From contig NZ_NRDF01000006.1 of assembly GCF_003130205.1 (NCBI RefSeq), positions 29,311-93,310 of the forward strand: a stretch of 64,000 bases of DNA. Direction: 5' to 3'. Origin of the DNA: Aggregatibacter actinomycetemcomitans. GTDB taxonomy: Bacteria > Pseudomonadota > Gammaproteobacteria > Enterobacterales > Pasteurellaceae. The notes beneath the pieces were generated by a model. It searched no databases. It was given only the letters and a program-made list of their open reading frames with translations, and was not told the DNA's origin. Positions 20,701 through 28,184 of the stretch are shown piece by piece. The position numbers were made by a program, and so were the translations under genes. Within the stretch, counting starts at the first letter, position 1. Each line of letters starts with the position of its first letter.

Positions 20701-21399
20701 ATGAAACCCCTTTGTGTCGTCCTAAGCGGCGCGGGTATTAGCGCCGAAAGCGGCATTCCCACTTATCGTGCGGCAGACGGTTTATGGGCAGGGCATAAAA
20801 TTGAAGAGGCGTGCACGCCGGAAGCCCTGCAACGTAACCGTCAACAGGTGCTGGATTTTTATAACGAACGCCGCCGAAATTGCGCCAAAGCCAAACCTAA
20901 TGCGGCACATAACGCGTTGGTAGAATTGGAACGCGCCTATCATGTACAAATCATCACGCAAAATGTGGACGATTTACACGAACGCGCGGGCAGTGCCAAC
21001 GTGTTGCATTTGCACGGCGAATTAACCAAAGCCCGTAGCAGCTTTGATCCCGATTACATCGTGCCTTGCACAGGCGATCAATCGGTGCAAGACAAAGACC
21101 CGAACGGGCACCCCATGCGCCCGCATATTGTCTTCTTCGGCGAAAATGTGCCCATGTTGGAACCGGCCATTGATTTGGTTTCGCAAGCAGACATTGTGTT
21201 GGTCATCGGTACATCGTTACAGGTTTACCCGGCAAATGGGTTAGTCAACGAAGCCCCAAAAAACGCCCAAATTTACCTCATCGACCCAAACCCGAACACA
21301 GAGTTTATTCGCCATAACGTCAACGTAGTAAAAATAAAAGCGGGCGAAGGCGTGCCGAAAGTGGTGGCGGAATTATTGGAGAAGGCAAAAAACAGCTAG
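20701..21399 (+). CDS. cobB: NAD-dependent deacylase, sirtuin class III
   Basis: Removes acyl groups from lysines using NAD; 232 residues. It has the NAD-binding GAGISAESGIPTYR, the catalytic-region QNVDDLHERAG and LHGEL, and GTSLQVYPANG near the end. The YNERR segment supplies the Tyr and Arg that recognise succinyl-type acyl groups in class III sirtuins. The zinc-binding region is short, with few cysteines. It ends the rightward core run and is followed by a clear terminator; the chromosome-to-ICE boundary region begins downstream. Confidence 0.93.
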   Translation: MKPLCVVLSGAGISAESGIPTYRAADGLWAGHKIEEACTPEALQRNRQQVLDFYNERRRNCAKAKPNAAHNALVELERAYHVQIITQNVDDLHERAGSANVLHLHGELTKARSSFDPDYIVPCTGDQSVQDKDPNGHPMRPHIVFFGENVPMLEPAIDLVSQADIVLVIGTSLQVYPANGLVNEAPKNAQIYLIDPNPNTEFIRHNVNVVKIKAGEGVPKVVAELLEKAKNS

Positions 21400-21424
21400 A
21401 AAAATGACTGCACTTTTCATGCCG

Positions 21425-21454
21425 ATAGCGACATTTTGGTGTCGCTATTTTTTT
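21425..21454 (+). terminator. Rho-independent terminator of cobB
   Basis: ATAGCGAC at 21425-21432 pairs with GTCGCTAT at 21441-21448, followed directly by a run of T. This is a textbook terminator for grxB-cobB. Confidence 0.85.
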
Positions 21455-21635
21455 GTATTTTCTAACGACATAAATTGCCGTATGAGTGAATAAAATAAGT
21501 TTCGTGTTTAATACAAAACAAGGAGAGTATTATGAGAACTGCACCACTTCATGAGGTGAAAGTATTTATGTGGGCTTAGAGTGTACTTAATTTAGGGTCT
21601 TACTAGATAACGAAATAACATCCCATGCAGGTTCT
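21455..21635. other. Non-coding stretch ahead of the IS remnant
   Basis: No supported gene. A ribosome-like AGGAGAG precedes an ATG at 21532 that opens a frame of only 15 codons, which looks like the start of a gene cut off by later rearrangement. I could not assign it to a family. Confidence 0.3.
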
Positions 21636-21905
21636 AATAACTCAATTGAGATTAAGTCAGCATACACAGAATAAACTTATCTAATTGTTCTTAGACGTTA
21701 GCGCCAGAATAGCAGGTTAGTTAACATAAAAAATACAGCCGCCAGTTATTTTCATCTTATTTACCAAACCAGCCCTCATTTAGAGATGTTTGAGGGCGAA
21801 ATTGAGACCGATGAACGTTATTGCGGGCGGTATTCGTAAAGATAAACATGGTCGTGGTGCAGCAGAATTTTGTTGAGATGCGGGTTTTTAATGCCAGTCT
21901 TTGAA
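21636..21905 (+). pseudogene. Decayed IS1016-type (IS1595 family) transposase fragment
   Basis: Read on the plus strand with stops and frameshifts, this stretch keeps recognisable pieces in order: KNTAASYFH, LIYQTSPHLEMF, GEIETDERYCG, KDKHGRGAA and SLKR. These follow the N-terminal half of the IS1016 transposase (NTAAYYFHRL, SPHLEMFDGE, ADESYFGG, KRGRGAAGK, LLKR), an insertion sequence known from Haemophilus and Neisseria. The C-terminal half and both clear ends are missing. It stops exactly where homology to the truncated parA starts (about 21905-21914), so a deletion probably joined the two. Confidence 0.7.
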
Positions 21906-22158
21906 ACGAAGATGGTTCAACATCACGCAGTGATAAAAACTGACGGATGCCGCCGGGAGCGGTTTCAGCTAAACTATAGTAAGCGCTTAGTGTCGGTTGT
22001 GTATCTGTATCAATCAGTAAGGTTCTTAAACCATGGTCTGCACAAAATGCACCGATATTGGCGGCATTAGTGCTTTTGGCAGAACCACCTTTGGTACAGG
22101 CGATTGTAACAACGTAAGGTTTTTTAGCAGTGTGGTTAATGCACATAATTTTACTCAC
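21906..22158 (-). pseudogene. Truncated parA left by an earlier or tandem ICE
   Basis: The first ~84 codons match the complete ICE ParA at 62897-63730 nearly residue for residue: KKPYVVTIACTKGG, SAKSTNAAN, FCADHGLRTLLIDTDTQPT, YYSLAETAPGG and RDVEPS. After that, homology ends and the frame runs on through the IS1016 remnant to 21757 as a nonsense tail. Walker A (KGGSAKST) is kept but the rest of the ATPase is gone, so it should be inactive. It lies outside the present left attachment site, in the same position relative to tRNA-Lys and tRNA-Leu as the intact copy at the other end. Confidence 0.85.
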
Positions 22159-22221
22159 TTAACAGAAGATTAACGTTAAGGAGTATCGACTTTGGGCAAC
22201 CGGTCCGGAACTTTAACTTTT

Positions 22222-22297
22222 TGGTGGGTCGTGAAGGGTTCGAACCTTCGACCAACGGATTAAAAGTCCGCTGCTCTACCGACTGAGCTAACAACCC
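22222..22297 (-). tRNA. tRNA-Lys(UUU), left copy
   Basis: A 76-base cloverleaf with encoded CCA. The anticodon loop reads CTTTTAA, giving anticodon UUU. The acceptor stem GGGTTGT pairs with ACGACCC through one G-U pair, while the right copy has a fully Watson-Crick stem. D, anticodon and T arms are intact, so it is probably functional. Confidence 0.93.
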
Positions 22298-22349
22298 ATG
22301 TGCATTTTTATTTGGAGGGTAACTATTTAATAAGAAAGGTATTATTAAA

Positions 22350-22413
22350 TGGTGCCCGAGGCCAGACTTGAACTGGCACGCCTCGAAAGGCGAGGGATTT
22401 TAAATCCCTTGTG
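22350..22413 (-). other. Left attachment site: 3' half of tRNA-Leu(UAA)
   Basis: The minus strand carries the tRNA-Leu anticodon stem-loop (anticodon UAA), variable arm, T arm, acceptor 3' strand and CCA. The 5' half is missing: after the anticodon stem the sequence changes to CACACGATTAGTG. It matches the right-hand tRNA-Leu exactly up to that point. This is the expected product of integration into a tRNA 3' end and marks the int-proximal end of the ICE. Confidence 0.85.
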
Positions 22414-22575
22414 CACACGATTAGTGAAAAGAAAGAGTTAGACCTTACGCGATGTACCCAGCCAATACATCCAGATCTATCCACTAACGTCACGTGGATA
22501 CTGTCATATCTTACACAAATTTACTAGTTTGTAAAGCCTGAACAGTGATTATTTCTAGTGTGCATTGATATGTCT
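22414..22575. other. Attachment-site arm between tRNA-Leu fragment and integrase
   Basis: No gene. A short inverted repeat GATGTA/TACATC lies at about 22451-22471. This is where integrase arm sites would be expected, but no repeated motif is clear by eye. Confidence 0.3.
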
Positions 22576-23488
22576 TCAAAGAGAATTTGCATATTTCCTA
22601 ACCATTTCAATGTCATCCTCAATGTAACTTAGTGTTACTTTAATATCTTTATGACCCAATAGTTGCTTGGTTATATATAAATTTTCAGGATTTCGCATTA
22701 AATTTGTTGCGGCAGTATGTCTGAATCTATGAGGTGAGCTTATTACACCGGTATATTTAGATATAACTTTAAACAGATAACTGACCTGATCTTCTGTCAT
22801 TGATTTTCCCTTTCGCTTCACTGCATTAGAGAAAAGATTTAAATTAAATAGTTGAGTATTTGAAGGTTGTTTTAATTTATGTAACCGATCAATTAGCTTT
22901 GCCAAATAAGGATATAATGTGTCTGAAATAGGCAGAGTGTGATAATCGTGATTCTTATTAATTTCTGGGGATATATAAATTATTCTTTTTTCAAGATCAA
23001 TATCTTGTATTTTTAATTTGGTTAATTGGGCTCTGCGGATTGCTGTACAGCGGAATGTCATTATAAGTGTTTGTATAAACCATGTGGGTCGGAGAATTTT
23101 AGGAAGGTTGGCATTATCTTTGATTCCGCAGCTTAATTTTCGTAACTGTTCTGGACTATATACTTTCTTTCTATGCCGTCCTTCTTTAACAAATAATCCA
23201 TCAAGTGGGTTTTTATCGAAGGAAAGTATTTTATGTTCTATACCAAATTTAAAAATAGTTTTTAGCTGTCTAATATAACTATTCCAAGTAATAGGGCGAA
23301 TAGACTTATCTAAAACATTTTTTCTCCATCGCAATAAATCAGTGGTTGATAAATCTTCCAGGGAATCAAGCTTGCAATTTTTTTGTAGCTGTCGCATTGC
23401 TTTCTTGTAACTCTTTATCGTATCTGTACGTAGGCGACGATGGAAAAAAAAATGAATCTAATAAAATGTCGAATGAAACTTTACTCAT
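22576..23488 (-). pseudogene. int: ICE tyrosine integrase, frameshifted in an A9 tract
   Basis: The C-terminal 273 codons (start of the long frame at 23397) encode a tyrosine recombinase with an arginine motif FRCTAIRRAQL, the HRFRHTAAT box, LLGHKDIKVTLSY and a C-terminal Tyr. The true start is probably ATG at 23488, which overlaps the relaxase stop: MSKVSFDILLDSFFF is read in one frame, then nine A (T on the coding strand, 23444-23452) shift the frame. With eight bases the reading would continue smoothly as HRRLRTDTIKSYKKAMRQL into the long frame, for 303 residues. So the gene has a one-base expansion in a homopolymer: inactivation, slippage-corrected or phase-variable expression, or a sequencing error. 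It should mediate recombination at tRNA-Leu. Confidence 0.8.
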
Positions 23489-25367
23489 TCTGGATCTCCT
23501 CTATTAGTGTTAAGTGCAGATTATCAATTAAAATCTGATTGCCGAAGAAGTATTCGGTGTCTTTAATTAAGTATCCAACCAATTTTGAAGACTTTCTTGG
23601 TCCAGCTACGGAGCATTTCCAGAAATTTTGGCTGTCTTTATTTGGTAAATGGTATTTCTTGTGTAATTTTAAATCTTGGAAGGCATATTGCAAATTTTCT
23701 ATGTCCTTTTTCGTGAAGCTAATATTAAGGCTATTGTAATAGTCTTGAAAAATACCTGGGCTAACTAAAAATAGGTGACCTTTGACTATGTGAAGCTTGG
23801 CATTTTTCACATTGATAGCTAGTTTTTTAGTACTAATGCCTAGTTTAAGCCAGTCAATGAATGCTTTTCCGGAAATGGTATCTGGCTTTTGGGTGGCGAG
23901 TGTTTTTTCTTCAGTAGATTTGATTTCTAAGGATTTCTCTGAACTTTCTTTATTGGATTCCATATTCTGAGCTTCATCTTCAAAAGATGAAGCTTGGACT
24001 GAACCATCGAATAGCCCTAGGACAAAATCAGCCATATCAGCATTATCCTTAACCTTAGTTTCTGGTACGGATTGGATTTCGTTTTGAATTAAATTATCAG
24101 CCGTTTCTTTTGTCGGTTCTGCACTTGAAAGTAAGTTTTGCTCTGAAATTGCACTTTCTGTAGTACAAATTTCTTTTGAATCATTATTCTTAGCCTCAAC
24201 ATATACTTCTCCAGCAAAAAATTCAGGACGGTCATTAACGTTTTCCCAAATTATTTCTGGTTTTATTTTTAGAAGAGTAAATGCTTTGGGTGGGCACCAC
24301 CCTGAATCTGCTTTTATTCTACAATGCCAGATAGCGGTATTATCAGGTGTAGATTCAACAATATTAAGCGATTGCATTTCACTAAATAATTTAGGGTTAT
24401 CTGAAGGAACTGATATACCTTGCTCCAGTAGATAGGCACGAATCTGATCAGCAGTAGACTTACTCATTAACCAAAGACCATCATTTGTATACCAACCATC
24501 TGCTGGACCTTTAGGCGTATTGATTTTTAATTTATGTTGTAATAGATGACGTAATGCAAGAATTAGTTGTTTTGCAAACGATGTAACCGGACGTTGTGTC
24601 AGTTTTGTTATATCACCACCAATAGCCAAAGTTACACTATTTTGGTCCGCTTTTTGTACTATTTCGGATAGTAGTCCTGCTTTATCGGAATGTCCTGCCA
24701 TAGCATACATTAAAGACGAAAATGCCTCTGGATATTGAGCCAGCCAATCAAAAGCTTCTTGGGGAATTAAGTAATTAGCAAGATAACTACCCAGAACTGG
24801 GTGAAGTTCATAATCTCTTCCTTTTATGTATTTAAATTTGTAAGGTTGTGGCGGAATGCCATGCCAAGCAAACCAGCGTGATCCATTTTTTAGTTGTATT
24901 TCTATATCAACAATAATTTTGCCAATGTCGTGGACAAGTGCTTGGTAAATGATAGCCGCACTCCAAGCATCTCTTTGTTTTGATTGTTCTTCAGGTGCTG
25001 CATTTGGTGGTAAAACGTAGCTTTGTCGTAATTTTGCTGCAAAAGAAAGCACCTCTAGTCCATGGTCAAGCATTCCTCCCAAATGAGAGTGGTGATGAGC
25101 TTCCGAGGCAGGTAATAGTTGAACCATCTCAGCATAGCGTTCAATCGGCTTTTGGTATAGTGAACTAAACATGTCCTGAGTCATGGAAACCTGTTGCCAT
25201 AGTACATTCAGATATTTTTGACGTAATTCACTTTTTAGTAGTTCTACTGCGGGCAATGGGCTTATCCAACCATCATTATCAATCATTGGTAGTGTCGGTT
25301 GGATAGTAATATCAAAGGATTCGGTATTAGATTTTTTACTTAGGATTTTATGAAAAATGGAAAACAT
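23481..25367 (-). CDS. traI: MobH-family relaxase (TraI-like)
   Basis: Nicks the element at oriT and leads the strand into the recipient; 628 residues. The N-terminal domain carries EAHHHSHLGGMLDHGLEVL (histidines 91-93 and 102) and VHDIGK (His-Asp at 146-147), the metal-binding HD-like signature of MobH relaxases. A low-complexity acidic middle (about 380-480) links to a C-terminal domain beginning GKAFIDWLKLGI, typical of this family's C-terminal region. Its stop overlaps the start of int (ATGAGTAA), so the two are translationally coupled. The 280 bp upstream is a candidate oriT. Confidence 0.88.
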   Translation of the reverse strand: MFSIFHKILSKKSNTESFDITIQPTLPMIDNDGWISPLPAVELLKSELRQKYLNVLWQQVSMTQDMFSSLYQKPIERYAEMVQLLPASEAHHHSHLGGMLDHGLEVLSFAAKLRQSYVLPPNAAPEEQSKQRDAWSAAIIYQALVHDIGKIIVDIEIQLKNGSRWFAWHGIPPQPYKFKYIKGRDYELHPVLGSYLANYLIPQEAFDWLAQYPEAFSSLMYAMAGHSDKAGLLSEIVQKADQNSVTLAIGGDITKLTQRPVTSFAKQLILALRHLLQHKLKINTPKGPADGWYTNDGLWLMSKSTADQIRAYLLEQGISVPSDNPKLFSEMQSLNIVESTPDNTAIWHCRIKADSGWCPPKAFTLLKIKPEIIWENVNDRPEFFAGEVYVEAKNNDSKEICTTESAISEQNLLSSAEPTKETADNLIQNEIQSVPETKVKDNADMADFVLGLFDGSVQASSFEDEAQNMESNKESSEKSLEIKSTEEKTLATQKPDTISGKAFIDWLKLGISTKKLAINVKNAKLHIVKGHLFLVSPGIFQDYYNSLNISFTKKDIENLQYAFQDLKLHKKYHLPNKDSQNFWKCSVAGPRKSSKLVGYLIKDTEYFFGNQILIDNLHLTLIEEIQNE

Positions 25368-25645
25368 AGTTGCTTCATATCTTAGTAAGGGGTGTTATTT
25401 AATGTTGCAGAATACAAGTGATGAATATCAAAACAACAAATAAGTGATCATTAAAAACAGATAAATATGGTGCGGGTTGTTCCTGCCTTTTGAAAAAGCC
25501 TTTTGGCCTTTTCAGGTAAGACCTTTCCCTTGGAAAGGTTATCCTTAAATTTTACCCTTAGCCCGCTAGGGCTCCCTTGTTCCTTTTACCTTTTTGCGGT
25601 TTTGTTGTATGATTTCAAGGTATGTAGATCCGTGTTGGAGAAAAT
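25368..25645. other. Hairpin-rich intergenic region, candidate oriT
   Basis: No gene. Between 25480 and 25575 there are three close inverted repeats: GAAAAAGCC/GGCCTTTTC (about 25492-25512), ACCTTTCC/GGAAAGGT (25521-25539, 3-base loop) and AGCCC/GGGCT (25560-25573). Such clusters next to a relaxase gene are typical of transfer origins. No nic consensus could be fixed by eye. It also must hold the promoters of the relaxase and of the divergent toxin-antitoxin operon. Confidence 0.4.
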
Positions 25646-25825
25646 ATGTTAAATCAAGCTAAATTAAAAAATGAGCAAACTCACTTTCAAGAAAGAGTAT
25701 TATCAGTGTTTGAACAGTCCTTAACTGAAGAGCAACGCTTTTTACAAGGTGTCTTGAATGGCAAAATTAAGACCTACTCACATGAAGAGGTAATGAAAGA
25801 TTTGCGCAAGGCATTGAAACGATGA
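25646..25825 (+). CDS. Putative antitoxin of a ParE/RelE-type pair
   Basis: A 59-residue acidic and helical protein, beginning MLNQAKLKNEQTHFQERVL and ending EEVMKDLRKALKR. GGAG precedes the start at a good distance. Its stop overlaps the start of the toxin gene (ATGA), the usual translational coupling of type II toxin-antitoxin pairs. The EEVMKDL tail is common in antitoxins of RelE/ParE systems. It should bind the toxin and repress its own promoter. Family assignment is by context and small-protein features, not by a strong motif. Confidence 0.65.
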   Translation: MLNQAKLKNEQTHFQERVLSVFEQSLTEEQRFLQGVLNGKIKTYSHEEVMKDLRKALKR

Positions 25826-26100
25826 AACAGGATTACGTTGTTCAATGGTCTGAAATGGCTAGATTTCAGCTTTTAGATAAAGCGGAATATATTTACACAC
25901 AAAGCCAAAGTAAGGAAGTGGCTGACAAATTCATTGAGGAAATAGAGCGTCTATCAGAAAAACTTAGTTACATTGCTGACGCCTATACTGACGGGAGATT
26001 TCACATTTTTCCACTTAAAAATGGGCATTCAGTGAAGTTTCTGGTTGTAGGAATGTATATTATGATTTACGCTTTTTTGCCAAAAGGTGTGAATCATTAA
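25822..26100 (+). CDS. ParE/RelE-superfamily toxin
   Basis: A 92-residue protein with the family pattern: an N-terminal strand VVQWSEMARFQLLDKAEYI, a helical hairpin ending in FIEEIERLSEKL, and C-terminal strands with GRFHIFPLKNGHSVKFLVV and IMIYAFL. ParE members poison gyrase and RelE members cleave mRNA; I cannot tell which this is. It overlaps the antitoxin by 4 bp. On an ICE it probably stabilises the element. Confidence 0.75.
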   Translation: MKQDYVVQWSEMARFQLLDKAEYIYTQSQSKEVADKFIEEIERLSEKLSYIADAYTDGRFHIFPLKNGHSVKFLVVGMYIMIYAFLPKGVNH

Positions 26101-26110
26101 GAAGGGGTGT

Positions 26111-26275
26111 ATGTTATTTAAGCTCGAACCCGAATATGAAGATTTTTTAGCTCAAAAGATTCAAATGGGGCTAGTGGACCTTGCTGAGGGGCGTTACTCA
26201 ACTGCTGAACAATTTAAGCTAGAAATGGAACAATTATTAGTTCATAAGGAATATGAATTACAGCAATATGGCTAA
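26111..26275 (+). CDS. Small antitoxin-like protein
   Basis: A 54-residue ORF, start ATG after AGAAGGGGTGT, 10 bp downstream of the toxin stop. It reads MLFKLEPEYEDFLAQKIQMG then LAEGRYSTAEQFKLEMEQLL. The GLVDLAEGRYST-type phrase resembles the C-terminal half of many type II antitoxins. It may be a third member of the TA operon or an orphan antitoxin guarding against related toxins. It has no recognisable partner toxin of its own. Confidence 0.55.
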   Translation: MLFKLEPEYEDFLAQKIQMGLVDLAEGRYSTAEQFKLEMEQLLVHKEYELQQYG

Positions 26276-26355
26276 GCTACAAATGCTTGCAGTCATCTAT
26301 AGTTAGCGGTTGTCTCCAAGACATAGTGATCAGCTTGCTCCATTTTTTTGCATTG

Positions 26356-26643
26356 CTACTTGTTCATATCTTCACTACTCTCATAATCTCCGTAGTTGTT
26401 TTCTGTCTCAGTGTTTTCATCTTCGTTTAGTTGTGACTCAAGGATTTTTCTGTCTTCATCACCCAAAAATTTCCAATAGTTGCAAATCAGTTCCTTTTCT
26501 CCATACCTTTCCCATACTCCCGGATAAAAATAATCTGCATCAACATGGCAAATTCCACCTACGTGTGGGGACCGAGTGTTTGCTATGGCTCCAATAACCT
26601 GAATAAACGTAATGCATAAAATAGGAAGTGTGTTAGGTTTCAT
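26356..26643 (-). CDS. Hypothetical secreted protein
   Basis: A 95-residue frame with a plausible signal peptide (PILCITFIQVIGAIANT, residues 6-22) and an acidic C-terminal third (LNEDENTETENNYGDYESSEDMNK). The middle contains GGICHVDADYFYPGVWERYG. It is the only leftward gene in this part, and its ribosome site is weak. I recognise no family. It could be a small exported ICE protein or a chance frame. Confidence 0.4.
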   Translation of the reverse strand: MKPNTLPILCITFIQVIGAIANTRSPHVGGICHVDADYFYPGVWERYGEKELICNYWKFLGDEDRKILESQLNEDENTETENNYGDYESSEDMNK

Positions 26644-26791
26644 TGTCTAGATAGATGATATGGTTTTCTCAATTCTAGATATTCCATTTCCTATCTAACA
26701 GATTTATTCATATTTTCATTTCAACAGATTTCAAAAACTATCCTGAATCAAAAAACAATTCATCAGTACGATTTTGCTCAAAACTTCTATG

Positions 26792-26883
26792 ATTTAGTCT
26801 ATAAACTTTGAGGTGAGTTTTTAGACTGTCTAAAAACCTATAAAAAGTAAGATTTTAGACTAATGGTTATCACTAGTCTAAAA
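26792..26883. promoter_or_regulatory. Cluster of TTTTAGAC dyads, probable operator array
   Basis: GTTTTTAGAC at 26817-26826 and GTCTAAAAAC at 26828-26837 form a perfect 10+1+10 palindrome. A second dyad, TTTTAGACTA (26853-26862) and TAGTCTAAAA (26874-26883), follows with a 11-base spacer, and a half-site TTTAGTCT lies near 26793. Repeated identical half-sites upstream of the gene at 26915 indicate binding of a dimeric repressor. Confidence 0.6.
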
Positions 26884-26914
26884 AGTTTTAAGTTTTGAAT
26901 AAAGGAAAATTTTT

Positions 26915-27250
26915 ATGAAAAAATTCTCAAACATAAATTCATTAGAATACTGCCTTTTATCTTGGTATTTGTATTTAGATGAACTAAAAAAAAGAAGGAA
27001 AAGAAAGTTATGGGATAGGTTATTAAGTAAAAATATAATCCAAGCTTATGTAATGCAAAATAATTTCCAAGGTTTGTTGCAATGTAAAGATGCGACAGAG
27101 ATGACTAAGGAAATTGGTTTTTTATTGCTCAAGGCGGGAGAGATACCATTAAAGACCCCTGATGAATATGGTATGAGTCATGCTTATGATATAGAAAGAA
27201 TGATAGATAAATTAAGAAATATAGCGAAAATAGCTAATGAAACATACTAA
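26915..27250 (+). CDS. Hypothetical ICE cargo protein
   Basis: A 111-residue basic protein starting MKKFSNINSLEYCLLSWYLYLDELKKRRKRKLWDRLL-like (highly basic around residues 24-37) and rich in helices. It follows the TTTTAGAC operator array and precedes a run of small rightward genes. No family was recognised. No membrane segment or signal peptide is seen. AAAGGAAAA provides a ribosome site. Confidence 0.6.
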   Translation: MKKFSNINSLEYCLLSWYLYLDELKKRRKRKLWDRLLSKNIIQAYVMQNNFQGLLQCKDATEMTKEIGFLLLKAGEIPLKTPDEYGMSHAYDIERMIDKLRNIAKIANETY

Positions 27251-27289
27251 CATAGTAATTGTTAAGTTATTGATAATAAGGAGATGGCT

Positions 27290-27766
27290 ATGTCTGAAAA
27301 AATCGGCCTTTCATTACTAGAGAATAATAGAATCAGAATCCTTTTGAACTCTAATCAAGTAATAGAATTCGAGCTTCGTAGAGGAGAATATGGGCATTCT
27401 CCGTATTCTGATGATAGTTTTGTTGGAATTGAAATTACAGATAATTCAGAACAACAAAAAATTATTGAGTTAGCAACAAAATATGCAACTAAAGACTTTG
27501 GCGTTCAGTCTTTATTTCAAGAGGGAGAAGGAGAACACGCAATTCAATATGAAAGCTGTGAGATAGATTTCACACCAGAGTGTGTAGATAAAAATGTATT
27601 TCTGAATGAAATTGTTTTTCTTAACCAACTTAATGCTGATCTGATTGAAAAAATCAAGTCAGAAAAATGCACGCAAATAATGATTAGCTTTCCGATGAAT
27701 TATCCTGATGGATATTTAGAAAAAAAATTAGAGCAACTAAAGAACTTAATATCTAATAACAGTTAA
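27290..27766 (+). CDS. Hypothetical ICE cargo protein
   Basis: A 158-residue acidic, soluble-looking protein. ATG at 27284 is in frame but sits directly on the AAGGAG site, so ATG at 27290 (MSEKIGLSLL) is preferred. It has an alternating strand pattern (NRIRILLNSNQVIEFEL) and a C-terminal helical part (LIEKIKSEKCTQIMISF). No family is recognised. It lies 39 bp after the previous cargo gene and 24 bp before a small membrane-protein gene, suggesting an operon. Confidence 0.6.
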   Translation: MSEKIGLSLLENNRIRILLNSNQVIEFELRRGEYGHSPYSDDSFVGIEITDNSEQQKIIELATKYATKDFGVQSLFQEGEGEHAIQYESCEIDFTPECVDKNVFLNEIVFLNQLNADLIEKIKSEKCTQIMISFPMNYPDGYLEKKLEQLKNLISNNS

Positions 27767-27790
27767 GTTTTGCACATACAAGGATATTAA

Positions 27791-28018
27791 ATGAAATTTA
27801 AAAAAATCTCTTTCATTACATCAGAGTTAATGCTTGTTTTGGTGTCAGTAGGGCTTTCGATTGAGTTAATAAAATGGATAAGCCCAATCCTAAACGCGGA
27901 TAATTTCAGTGGTATTATAGTTAAAGCAGTCTTGCTAATAATTTGTGTATCAGGTATCTACTCTGTATTATCAAGACTAAACGCTTTGCTTTTTAAAGCT
28001 GTAGATAAAACGAATTAA
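27791..28018 (+). CDS. Small membrane protein
   Basis: A 75-residue protein with two hydrophobic segments (ELMLVLVSVGLSIELI and VKAVLLIICVSGIYSVL), so a two-helix inner-membrane protein. AAGGA precedes the start. It is third in a row of closely spaced unknown genes. The function is unknown. Confidence 0.55.
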   Translation: MKFKKISFITSELMLVLVSVGLSIELIKWISPILNADNFSGIIVKAVLLIICVSGIYSVLSRLNALLFKAVDKTN

Positions 28019-28046
28019 GTTTAAATTTTGAATAAAGAGAAAAACG

Positions 28047-28163
28047 ATGGTAGAAATATTAAGTTTAGTAGCATTGTGGCTTTGCATAATTTCGTTGTGG
28101 ATTAGAGTTTATCTTTTAGAAAAGATGATTGTTGAGCTTAAAAGCAAAATTGATAAATCTTAG
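28047..28163 (+). CDS. Very small single-helix membrane protein
   Basis: A 38-residue ORF, ATG at 28047 with AAAGAGA upstream, one hydrophobic helix (ILSLVALWLCIISLWI) followed by a charged tail ending ELKSKIDKS. It has the same orientation and spacing as its neighbours and is followed after 21 bp by the recombinase gene. Such small proteins are often missed in annotation. The function is unknown. Confidence 0.5.
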   Translation: MVEILSLVALWLCIISLWIRVYLLEKMIVELKSKIDKS

Positions 28164-28184
28164 GTTTTGAGCGAGGATAAAATT

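Larger units (their letters stand above)
21906..22413. repeat. Left ~0.5-kb direct repeat (parA start, tRNA-Lys, tRNA-Leu 3' half)
   Basis: This block is an imperfect direct copy of 63488-63999, with the same order and spacing of the parA start, tRNA-Lys and tRNA-Leu 3' part. Identity in the tRNA-Leu part stops after CCCTTGTG (22413 versus 63999). The repeats bound the ICE and would allow both integrase-mediated and homologous loss of the element. Confidence 0.85.
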
